A DNA stretch of 33,789 nucleotides from Companilactobacillus futsaii JCM 17355. GTDB taxonomy: Bacteria; Bacillota; Bacilli; Lactobacillales; Lactobacillaceae. The position numbers and the translations under genes were made by a program. A model generated the notes under the pieces. It was not told the DNA's origin. It did not search any database and saw nothing but the letters and a program-made list of their open reading frames with translations. Positions within the stretch are counted from its first letter, which is position 1; every line of letters begins with the position of its first letter. Location: positions 1-33,789 of the forward strand of contig NZ_AZDO01000053.1 in NCBI RefSeq assembly GCF_001435505.1, given 5' to 3'. Shown here in pieces: positions 7,315 through 14,604 of this stretch.

Positions 7315-8649
7315 ATGAAAAAGAATGAAATGGAATATATGATGGGGTTGAAAATGAGAATCTACCCTAACAGAAGACAAGAAGAAATCTTCTGGAAAAA
7401 CATTAATGCTTCTCGCTTTGTTTATAACAAGTTAGTCGCCAATAGTTGGACTGACTCACCAATTTATAGTAATAAGTTAGATAAGCTATTTCCCATTCCA
7501 GAAGAATACTGGAAGTACAATAAGAATGGTAAATTACTTAAAGCTAGTACAGTTCGTCCAACAGGATTAGCGCGTATTACTAAAGATAAGTACCCATGGT
7601 TAAGCGATAAGGACATTGACAGCGATATGTTATCTAAAGCTGAAATGAGCTATAAGTCAGCTTGGAATTTATTCCATAAAGTACATAAATCTGGAACGCC
7701 AAACTTTAAACGTAAATCTAATCCGAATCAAGGATATAGAACGTCTAATCATTACAGTTCAAACACTATTAAGAAAGATGGTGGTGTTCCATCCTTATAC
7801 AATGGGTCAATCAAATTTTTAGATAATAAACACATTAGATTACCTAAAGTTGGTCGTATCAAAGTTAAACTGTCTAAAAGACTACCTAATAATCAATTAG
7901 TTAGAATAGCTACTGTTTCTATCAAACATTTACCTACTGGAGAATGGTTCGTTTCATTTTTGTTAAAGAGTGATGAGCCATTTAAAGAACAATTACCTAA
8001 AACAAACTCTCAAGTTGGTTATGATCTAAATACCGAAAACTTTTTAACTGATAGTTACGGCAATACCATTGATAATCCTAGGTTTTACCGCTCTATCAAA
8101 GGTAGATTAGCCAAAGAACAACGTAAGCTATCTCGAAGAGCTAGACGGGCTAAATCTGAAGGACGTAAACTTTGGAAATCTAAGAACTATCAAAAACAAC
8201 GTAAACTAGTAGCTAAACTTCACGCTAAGGTAAGAAATCAACGTAAAGACTTCCTTCATAATCTCTCAACTACACTTATCAAAAACCACGATTTGGTAGT
8301 TGGGGAGAATTTGAAGAGTAAAAATATGTTGAAAAATCATGCTTTAGCTATGTCCATTTCAGATGTTGGTTGGAGAACATTCATTGGTATGTTGGAATAT
8401 AAAGCCCCGATGTACGGTCGTATCTTTATTGAGATTGATCCAGCTTATACTACTCAACAATGTAGTGAATGTAAGTTTAGAATGGGTACGAATAATACCC
8501 GAAAACTAACTCTCAAGGATAGGGAATGGACGTGTCCTAATTGTGATACTCATCATATTAGAGATTGGAATGCTTCTAAAAATATCTTGGCTAAAGGTTT
8601 AATCGAATTATCTAAACCATTAACTGAAGATAGTCCAATATATAAGTAA
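7315..8649 (+). CDS. tnpB: TnpB RNA-guided nuclease of the IS605 element
   Basis: A 444-aa TnpB (OMEGA nuclease). The RuvC-like acidic residues are all present: D237 in VGYDLN, E331 in VGENLKS and D417 in HIRDWNASKNIL. The zinc finger is intact, with CSEC and CPNC pairs between the second and third acidic residues. The basic central region (RKLSRRARRAKSEGRK) fits RNA binding. The ATG at 7315 behind GGGAGG is preferred over the ATG at 7297. TnpB homologues are known to cleave DNA matched by an omegaRNA transcribed from the element's right end and thereby favour element retention. All parts needed appear intact. Confidence 0.9.
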   Translation: MKKNEMEYMMGLKMRIYPNRRQEEIFWKNINASRFVYNKLVANSWTDSPIYSNKLDKLFPIPEEYWKYNKNGKLLKASTVRPTGLARITKDKYPWLSDKDIDSDMLSKAEMSYKSAWNLFHKVHKSGTPNFKRKSNPNQGYRTSNHYSSNTIKKDGGVPSLYNGSIKFLDNKHIRLPKVGRIKVKLSKRLPNNQLVRIATVSIKHLPTGEWFVSFLLKSDEPFKEQLPKTNSQVGYDLNTENFLTDSYGNTIDNPRFYRSIKGRLAKEQRKLSRRARRAKSEGRKLWKSKNYQKQRKLVAKLHAKVRNQRKDFLHNLSTTLIKNHDLVVGENLKSKNMLKNHALAMSISDVGWRTFIGMLEYKAPMYGRIFIEIDPAYTTQQCSECKFRMGTNNTRKLTLKDREWTCPNCDTHHIRDWNASKNILAKGLIELSKPLTEDSPIYK

Positions 8650-8845
8650 TAAGTGTACGGGCGTTTGGCAACTCACGTCCTAAATTCTGGTAATTAGCGC
8701 ATAAGACGTTATGATTCCGATTGCTTAACAGCATGAGATATTGTAATGCAATGCTTTATCTGAATAAGTTGTGACTAGTAATTAAGTAGTGATGAGCTAT
8801 TTAGTGAAGTTCACATGCCACTGACTTTAGTCAGTGCTAGTTGAC
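8650..8845 (+). ncRNA. Probable omegaRNA scaffold at the right end
   Basis: The 196 bases between the tnpB stop and the right end have no ORF and contain small palindromes, ending with the strong hairpin at 8819-8836. In IS605-family elements this segment is transcribed with the 3' end of tnpB as the guide RNA scaffold, with the guide read from the flanking DNA. The 5' end of the RNA cannot be placed from sequence and may lie within tnpB. Confidence 0.5.
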
Positions 8846-8864
8846 TATCTTCTGTAATCATCAT
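8846..8864 (-). pseudogene. 5' end of the gene split by the IS605 element
   Basis: On the minus strand GGCGGAGG (8877-8870) precedes ATG at 8864 (a second ATG follows), then codons for ITEDS, after which the element's right end begins. These codons join in frame to the segment at 6742-6537. Confidence 0.6.
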
Positions 8865-8918
8865 TACTGCCTCCGCCATCATAGTAGTGCCTAAATTAAT
8901 TATTAGCAAATTCTCATT

Positions 8919-9080
8919 TTTTTTAGAAAGCTGATATATCAATGATGGTGTAATTGATGGCAAAAATTAACTAAAAAAATTCTCTAAATGAACGTAATAT
9001 TTTTTAGAAAGCTGATATATCAATGATGGTGTAATTGATGGCAAAAATTAACTAAAAAAATTCTCTAAATGAACGTAATA
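8919..9080. repeat. Perfect 81-bp tandem duplication upstream of the WYL operon
   Basis: Two identical 81-base units (8919-8999 and 9000-9080) start TTTTTTAGAAAGCTGATATA and end AACGTAATA. Each holds a GATATATC palindrome and an inverted pair TCAAT..ATTGA. No ORF crosses them. They lie directly upstream of the 9149-12970 operon and could be a duplicated operator. Confidence 0.95.
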
Positions 9081-9106
9081 CGACAAATGCTGTCGCCCTC
9101 GATTTT

Positions 9107-9140
9107 TATAATTAAGTCATAAATTAATTGTTATGGAGGG
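9107..9140 (+). promoter_or_regulatory. -10 box and SD of the four-gene operon
   Basis: TATAAT at 9107-9112 and GGAGGG at 9135-9140 precede the ATG at 9149. A small palindrome CGACA..TGTCG (9081-9095) lies where the -35 region should be; no good -35 hexamer is visible. Confidence 0.4.
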
Positions 9141-9148
9141 ATTTTAGT

Positions 9149-10387
9149 ATGAAAGAAGAAAATAAATTTAGCTCTAACGAGAGTGAAAAGTTAAATAATT
9201 ACTTAGAAGGAAAAATTTCTAGCTATCGTGATGAAAGAAACAAAGAAATAACAAAAAATGCTACAGAATATATAAAATTTTATGGCGATGAAGAAAAACC
9301 AAAAGAAGATATTAAAGATTTCTCTTGGGTATTAAATGCTGATAAAAAAGTATTGAATTTGGGTCGAGATAGTAAAGATGTAAAAAGTATAAAGTGGGGG
9401 ATTTCCAATATGGTAATAGGTAATCCTGAATCAGCTGACTTTTATCTGTGTCTATTAAATCCCCGTGTAGAAGATGCAACAAAGAGTGCGAAAAATGTCC
9501 AAGAATATATTTTAAAAGAGACGGGAAAAAAATCCGAGGACGAAATTTCAGAGAAAATAAAGAATTCACCAAGCTATCTAAGAAATGAATTTTATTTTGA
9601 TGTTGATCATTATAAAAAACATATAGATAACTATGATGAAGGGAAATCAGAAGATATTTCAAACGTTCTTTCAAATGAAATGCAAAATTTACAAGAAATT
9701 ATAAAAGACGATAAGAATGAATATACAGATTTTCAATCTTGGTATGACGATTATACAAAGGGATACGATAATTTAAATGATAATAATGAAAAAAAGAAAT
9801 ATACGAAAAATAATCCGTTCCTACAGGCATACTATTTGCATTCATATTATAATTTCTTGTTTAGAAGTCAGTTCTCAGGGGGAAATGAACTAGCGGTATT
9901 TAATGGACTTTATGACAAGCAAATGAACGAATCATCCAAAATAAAGAATTTGAAAATTTGTGATTTAGAACTATTCCCATACAGAACAGAAAGTAAACCT
10001 TCAGATACATTATTTAAAAAAGGTAATTCGTATAAGGATTTGAAATCGTCTCAATATGTCGCTGATTTAATCATCAAGCGTATTCTTGATTACAAAAAGA
10101 AAGAACCAATATTTGTCTTTAGATCATATAGAGAGTGGTTTAAAGTCATCGAATATGAATTAGCTAAAGGATTGGGATGGATTGAAGATGGAAAAGAATT
10201 AACACGCGAGGAAGAATTAGAATTGTTAAAAAAATATGATACTAAATTGTGGCCATGTTTCTATGGTTTCTCTTCCGTTCAAAGTGGTAGTTTATCAAAA
10301 AATAATGTTGAAAAAGCGCCATTGATTGGAGTAGATATCGAAGAAGCAAAATATAACGATATCCAAAAAAACTTCAAATTAAATTAA
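9149..10387 (+). CDS. Unknown protein A of the WYL operon
   Basis: A 412-aa soluble protein, Lys/Asp/Glu-rich, with no membrane segment or signal peptide. Three segments stand out: VIGNPESADFYLCLLNPRV (about 89-107), LKICDLELFPYRTES (about 278-292) and SQYVADLIIKRIL..EPIFVFRSYREWFKVI (about 311-344). The layout of a hydrophobic strand ending in NP, a later LFPY, and a strand ending before a Trp recalls uracil-DNA-glycosylase-like folds; this is inference only. The same three segments appear in protein B at 11861-12970, so the two are divergent paralogues. Start: ATG 9149 behind GGAGGG. It is followed after 23 bp by the WYL regulator. Base composition is more AT-rich than that of the other operon genes. 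Confidence 0.6.
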   Translation: MKEENKFSSNESEKLNNYLEGKISSYRDERNKEITKNATEYIKFYGDEEKPKEDIKDFSWVLNADKKVLNLGRDSKDVKSIKWGISNMVIGNPESADFYLCLLNPRVEDATKSAKNVQEYILKETGKKSEDEISEKIKNSPSYLRNEFYFDVDHYKKHIDNYDEGKSEDISNVLSNEMQNLQEIIKDDKNEYTDFQSWYDDYTKGYDNLNDNNEKKKYTKNNPFLQAYYLHSYYNFLFRSQFSGGNELAVFNGLYDKQMNESSKIKNLKICDLELFPYRTESKPSDTLFKKGNSYKDLKSSQYVADLIIKRILDYKKKEPIFVFRSYREWFKVIEYELAKGLGWIEDGKELTREEELELLKKYDTKLWPCFYGFSSVQSGSLSKNNVEKAPLIGVDIEEAKYNDIQKNFKLN

Positions 10388-10410
10388 ATCCCAAAATCAG
10401 AGGTCAAAAA

Positions 10411-11490
10411 ATGGAAAATAGACCACTAAGACTATTCCACTACCTACTAACGAATGCGCAAGCTCTGACTACCGAAGAACTGATACAAAAATGGGATAAG
10501 ATATTTGACTTCGATCACAATATGCAAGTGTCCGCCAAAAGACGGGCAATCCAACGAGGATTAAAAAGTATTGAGGATGCTCTGAATGATCCACAAATGA
10601 AAGAACTTTTTATTTATCACAAGGAGCGAAGTGGCAAGGTTTACGAATATTCCATCGACTACAATGGCGAAACTTTTATCAATAATCAAGAAGCGTTAGT
10701 TTTGACCAAAATACTCTTAGCCAGCCGAGCTCTAAATAATCTGGAAACGACCACCATCATCAATAAGTGGCAAAATATGAATTCCACTAAGGCTAGAAAG
10801 ACTATCAAATCGGCGGTAAACGAGAATTTTGACAACGAATCCTATATCATCGACAGCAATGACCGGGAAAAAACGATTTGGGGGTTGGAAGAATACATCC
10901 AAAGTCGTTCTAATATCAGATTTAATTATCGTAATTTAGAAGTGAGCGGTAGTCCCGAAGTTAATGAAGAAATATTGCCGCTGCACGTTTTTTTCGATAA
11001 TTATTACTTCTTCCTGAAGGGCTATAAGTTTGAAAATAATCGTTCACAGTTTAAAACTTATCGAATCGATTGGATGAAGGATATCATCAAAGTTAAATCT
11101 AAGATTAAATTAATTGGTCAAAATATGCCCCAGAACTCCAAAGAAGATCCCAAGAGTTTGTTCGCTTATGACGGTGAAGAAAAGAGTCTTGAATTCGAGT
11201 ATTACGGTTTTCCCGACTACATCTATGACAAATTTCCTCAAGTCGAACTGGAAAAAGTGGAGCCTGATAAACCAAAGAAGTTCGGCTTTCCAGTCCATAA
11301 GATGCGGGTCAAAATTCATTATTCGGACGGTGTCAAAATGTGGCTTTTGAGTCAAGCAACTGTTCTAAAAGTTCTTTCACCACCAGAAGTAGTGGAAGAT
11401 TTGCGTAATTTATTAGAAGACGGGCTCAAAATGTATCCAAGAAAAGGAGAGAAAAATGAAATCTCAACAGATTTGGATAGTAAAGCTTAA
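10411..11490 (+). CDS. WYL-domain transcriptional regulator
   Basis: A 359-aa regulator with an N-terminal winged-helix part (RLFHYLLTNAQALTTEELIQ, then AKRRAIQRGLKSIEDAL, about 6-60) and a central WYL domain (about 165-235) with the strands SNIRFNYRNLE, ILPLHVFFDNYYFFLKGYK and FKTYRIDWMKDI. The C-terminal WCX-like extension runs to about 345. WYL regulators bind ligands, often nucleic-acid derived, and several control defence systems (BrxR, CapW). It lies 23 bp after protein A and overlaps the next gene by 35 bp, so it is part of the operon and probably autoregulates it, perhaps through the 81-bp repeats. Confidence 0.85.
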   Translation: MENRPLRLFHYLLTNAQALTTEELIQKWDKIFDFDHNMQVSAKRRAIQRGLKSIEDALNDPQMKELFIYHKERSGKVYEYSIDYNGETFINNQEALVLTKILLASRALNNLETTTIINKWQNMNSTKARKTIKSAVNENFDNESYIIDSNDREKTIWGLEEYIQSRSNIRFNYRNLEVSGSPEVNEEILPLHVFFDNYYFFLKGYKFENNRSQFKTYRIDWMKDIIKVKSKIKLIGQNMPQNSKEDPKSLFAYDGEEKSLEFEYYGFPDYIYDKFPQVELEKVEPDKPKKFGFPVHKMRVKIHYSDGVKMWLLSQATVLKVLSPPEVVEDLRNLLEDGLKMYPRKGEKNEISTDLDSKA

Positions 11491-11794
11491 CAACAAAAAC
11501 GATAAATTAAATCAAATAATGCACAAAAATTTGTCGTACTTCTTTTTGACTAATCAAGAATCGCAGTTGTTAAAAGATGAAACTTTGACTGATATTCCCT
11601 TGGACGATCACGACCCAAAAAAAGTAAAGTATGTCGTTGGTGTACCTGAAGAAACTAATCTGGTAGTTTGTTTGTATCGAGTTTCCGAAAAAAATCTAGA
11701 AATCAAAGATGATCATTTCACCTGGATAGTCGGTAAAGAAGTTGACCGTATTCCCGAATTCAACAATTTAGAAGTGGGTGACAAGATCCAATAG
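11456..11794 (+). CDS. Small unknown protein of the WYL operon
   Basis: A 112-aa acidic protein starting MKSQQIWIVKLNNKND. It has alternating hydrophobic strands (YFFLT, KYVVGVP, NLVVCLYRVSE, FTWIVGKEV) and ends NNLEVGDKIQ, so a small beta-barrel of the PUA/ASCH type is conceivable, but this is speculation. The ATG at 11456 has AAGGAGAG about 7 nt upstream and lies inside the WYL gene (35-bp overlap), indicating translational coupling. Protein B follows after 66 bp. Confidence 0.6.
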   Translation: MKSQQIWIVKLNNKNDKLNQIMHKNLSYFFLTNQESQLLKDETLTDIPLDDHDPKKVKYVVGVPEETNLVVCLYRVSEKNLEIKDDHFTWIVGKEVDRIPEFNNLEVGDKIQ

Positions 11795-11860
11795 GCGACA
11801 GATTTTGTCTTTTATTATTTGTACAATGACCCTATCAATGAGATAAAAGGGGACATTACA

Positions 11861-12970
11861 ATGAAACGAACAACTGAATACGATGTGAATTTGACTATCA
11901 ATGGTGAGATAGAAAACGCCGATTTAATCATTTGCGGTTGGCATTATCAAAACGACTTCGACCAATTTGACCACAACATGTCGAGCAGTCCTAAACACGC
12001 TTTAATATCAGAAGTTAAGCGCTTACTAGCACAAGACCAAGTTCCTAGATTAGAGCTACAAGTTTACAAAAAAATCATCAATCGTTTCGGTGCGACTATC
12101 AAGTTTGGAGAAAATTATTCAACTGATGATATTTTTAAGAAACCAGAACCAATCGTTTCAGATGTCGAAATACCAGAAGACTTCGGCATTCATCTTTCTC
12201 AAACTATAAAAGACGAAATTGACGAAGAAACCGACGGTTTTGTCAAAGGAACTAATGCCAAACATTATCTTCCTGGCAACGCTTTTGAAGAAATCGATAA
12301 AGAATATGTTCAAGAAAGAAACAAGGAATATCGTCGCTTAATGGCAGCTTTTGACGACTTTACCAAAGATTATTCAGAAACTGACAAAAAAGTGCTAAAA
12401 AGAAATTTCAAAGCAAAACTGCAACATGAACTAACTCAACTAGTCAAAGAAAAAGCTGCTCAAGAAGATCATTATTATTTCTTAGAAACGTACTATTATC
12501 CACTTTTGACAGCCAAAGATAGTGGCAAAACTAGTGTCTTGCGGGATTTGTATAGTCGAAGAGATAACCCCGAGCAACTAATCGAAAGAATCAGTTCATT
12601 AAAGATTTGTAACATTGATCCTTACGTAAATTACGAAACCTTTCACAGCAATATTGAGTATTCGGATATGGTCGAAGAGATACGTCAAAACGAAGAACTG
12701 TACAATGTCAGTAAAAAAGTCGTCGACCGTGTAAAAGATGTCAAAACTAACGTCCGTCTAGTAGTAATCGGATATGAACAAATTTGGAAAAAGCTCTTTC
12801 GCAATGCCTATATGCATCACATTGGGAATGGATATCTCCTAATGGAAAGAAAACTTAATCAACATACTTATTGCCTAAGACGTGCAACTGACGGATTGAC
12901 TTCCAAAAATATTTATCCGGTCGTCATTTCTGCAGCAGATTATGAAGATTTGAAAAATGATTTATTCTAA
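11861..12970 (+). CDS. Unknown protein B of the WYL operon, paralogue of A
   Basis: A 369-aa soluble protein with no signal or membrane segment. The N-terminal stretch INGEIENADLIICGWHY (about 13-29) lines up with VIGNPESADFYLCLLNP in protein A. Near the C-terminus HYYFLETYYYPLL (204-216), SLKICNIDPYVNYETF (246-261) and NVSKKVVDRVKD..VRLVVIGYEQIWKKLF (282-313) line up with YYLHSYYNFLF, NLKICDLELFPYRTES and the SYREWFKV segment. Identity is low but the order and spacing agree. The ATG at 11861 is preferred because AAGGGG lies about 9 nt upstream. It closes the operon and is followed by a strong terminator. Function unknown. Confidence 0.6.
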   Translation: MKRTTEYDVNLTINGEIENADLIICGWHYQNDFDQFDHNMSSSPKHALISEVKRLLAQDQVPRLELQVYKKIINRFGATIKFGENYSTDDIFKKPEPIVSDVEIPEDFGIHLSQTIKDEIDEETDGFVKGTNAKHYLPGNAFEEIDKEYVQERNKEYRRLMAAFDDFTKDYSETDKKVLKRNFKAKLQHELTQLVKEKAAQEDHYYFLETYYYPLLTAKDSGKTSVLRDLYSRRDNPEQLIERISSLKICNIDPYVNYETFHSNIEYSDMVEEIRQNEELYNVSKKVVDRVKDVKTNVRLVVIGYEQIWKKLFRNAYMHHIGNGYLLMERKLNQHTYCLRRATDGLTSKNIYPVVISAADYEDLKNDLF

Positions 12971-12972
12971 AA

Positions 12973-13024
12973 TAAGCGGTTTCACTAGAATGGAAATTTC
13001 AATCTAATGAAACGGCTTTTTTTA
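12973..13024 (+). terminator. Terminator of the WYL operon
   Basis: The arms AAGCGGTTTCACTAGA and TCTAATGAAACGGCTT pair with few mismatches and are followed by a run of T. It begins 3 bases after the protein B stop. Confidence 0.85.
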
Positions 13025-13149
13025 ATATTAAGACACTCACACTCAAAAATTAAAAACTTTTTAATAAGTATAAATGTTTCACAATCCCTATAGCCACGGT
13101 AATCATGTATCTTTCCTTGATTCTGTAAGCAAAAACTTTAATAAAAATC

Positions 13150-13214
13150 TTGCAAGTATATTAAAAAACAATTAAAATAGCAATATTTCAACCAATAAAA
13201 ATTAATAGGGGGTG
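13150..13214 (+). promoter_or_regulatory. Promoter and SD of the epimerase-permease operon
   Basis: TTGCAA (13150-13155) and TAAAAT (13173-13178) are 17 bp apart. AGGGGGTG (13207-13214) is the SD for the ATG at 13220. The 120 bp further upstream hold nothing recognisable; no T-box or riboswitch motif was seen. Confidence 0.55.
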
Positions 13215-13219
13215 TCATT

Positions 13220-14584
13220 ATGACAACGCAAAAAGTAGATCATGATCACGAGGTGGACCATCGATTGATTGTGCAAGAGAATAAGTACTACGCCAAATCT
13301 TCACGAATCAATTATTATGACCTTGTCATCGAATCTGCACACAATGCAACATTAGTCGATGCAGATGGAAACGAGTATATCGACTTGTTGGCAAGTGCTT
13401 CAGCCATTAACGTTGGTCATACGAATGAAAAAGTCGTGCAAGCAATTCAAGAGCAGGCCGAGAAACTGATTCATTACACACCTGCCTATTTTCATCACCG
13501 TCCCGGACAACAATTAGCTGAACGTCTAGCCAAATTAGTTCCTGGATCTGAGAAACAAGTGGCTTTTTCAAATTCTGGTTCCGAAGCCAATGACGCTATC
13601 ATCAAATTTGCCAGAGCTTATACCGGTCGTCCTTACATCGTTTCCTTCATGGATTCGTATCATGGTTCAACTTACGGCTCAATGACACTTTCTGGAGTTA
13701 GCTTGAACATGGCTCGCAAGATGGGTCCATTACTTCCCGGAGTAGTGCACGTACCGTATCCAGACTTATATCGACGATATGAGAATGAAACGGAACACGA
13801 CGTAGCTTTGAGATATTTCGATGAATTCAAGCAGCCTTTTGAAAGTTTCCTACCAGCTGATGAAGTAGCCTGTGTCTTGATTGAACCAATTCAAGGCGAT
13901 GGCGGAATTAGAAAAGCTCCCGAAGAATTCATGCAACTAGTTTATGATTTTTGTCACCAAAACGGAATCTTGTTTGCCGTTGATGAGATCAATCAAGGAA
14001 TGGGTCGCACGGGTAAAATGTGGAGCTACCAACAATTTAAGGATATCGAACCCGACTTGATGTCCGTAGGTAAGTCACTAGCTTCAGGGATGCCTTTGAG
14101 TGCCACGATTGGGAAAAAGGAAATCATGCAGAGTCTTGATTCACCAGCACACGTCTTTACTACCGCTGGAAACCCAATCTGTTGTGCCGCTTCAATGGCA
14201 ACCTTGGACGTCTTGGAAGAAGAACAGTTGATGGACAAATCCAACGTCGAAGGGGCATACGCCGAAGAGAGATTTTTGGAAATGCAAAAGCACTATCCAG
14301 AAATTGGCGATGTACGAATGTATGGTTTAGATGGAGGAATCGAATTAGTTAAGGACCGTCAGACAAAGACTCCTGATCCTGATTTTGCCAACAAAGTTAT
14401 TTATTATGCATTTCAACACGGAGTTGTTATGATTACGCTGAAAGGTAACATTTTGAGATTTCAACCACCTTTGGTCATCACGCACGACGAGTTGGATAAA
14501 GCGTTGAATGTGTTGGATGATGCATTTGCGACCGCAGAAAATAATCAAGTAATTATTCCAAGTAACGAAAAAATTGGTTGGTAA
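13220..14584 (+). CDS. Isoleucine 2-epimerase (class III aminotransferase fold)
   Basis: A 454-aa PLP enzyme of the class III aminotransferase family. It resembles the lactobacillar isoleucine 2-epimerase (EC 5.1.1.21) along its whole length: ENKYYAKSSRINYYDLVIES, DLLASASAINVGHT, KLIHYTPAYFHH, FSNSGSEANDAIIKFARAYTGR, ADEVACVLIEPIQGDGGI, and a C-terminal IPSNEKIGW. The PLP lysine is K285 in SVGKSLASGMP and the aspartate is in FAVDEINQG. The enzyme interconverts L-isoleucine and D-allo-isoleucine and also racemises other branched amino acids. GabT-type aminotransferases are the alternative, but the LLASASAINVG and HYTPAYFHH segments favour the epimerase. The APC permease follows after 20 bp in the same operon. 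Confidence 0.85.
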   Translation: MTTQKVDHDHEVDHRLIVQENKYYAKSSRINYYDLVIESAHNATLVDADGNEYIDLLASASAINVGHTNEKVVQAIQEQAEKLIHYTPAYFHHRPGQQLAERLAKLVPGSEKQVAFSNSGSEANDAIIKFARAYTGRPYIVSFMDSYHGSTYGSMTLSGVSLNMARKMGPLLPGVVHVPYPDLYRRYENETEHDVALRYFDEFKQPFESFLPADEVACVLIEPIQGDGGIRKAPEEFMQLVYDFCHQNGILFAVDEINQGMGRTGKMWSYQQFKDIEPDLMSVGKSLASGMPLSATIGKKEIMQSLDSPAHVFTTAGNPICCAASMATLDVLEEEQLMDKSNVEGAYAEERFLEMQKHYPEIGDVRMYGLDGGIELVKDRQTKTPDPDFANKVIYYAFQHGVVMITLKGNILRFQPPLVITHDELDKALNVLDDAFATAENNQVIIPSNEKIGW

Positions 14585-14604
14585 TCAAGAGGAGTGTATT
14601 TTTT

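Larger units (their letters stand above)
6743..8845. mobile_element. IS200/IS605-family element (about 2.1 kb)
   Basis: The element has divergent tnpA (minus) and tnpB (plus), the classic IS605 arrangement. The left end carries the hairpin CCCACGAAT..ATTCGTGGG (6742-6761) and the right end CACTGACT..AGTCAGTG (8819-8836), subterminal imperfect palindromes rather than terminal inverted repeats, and there is no target duplication. The exact borders were inferred by restoring the interrupted reading frame: left flank ends GATAC, right end of the element ends TTGAC. An ambiguity of two bases (AC) remains. Confidence 0.8.

Noticed and set aside
8919-9080. CRISPR-like repeat pair
   Set aside because: Two directly abutting identical 81-base units with no spacer and no cas genes; a tandem duplication explains it fully.
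13025-13149. T-box or riboswitch upstream of the epimerase operon
   Set aside because: No T-box consensus, no anti-terminator pair and no known aptamer core; only a plain promoter closer to the gene.
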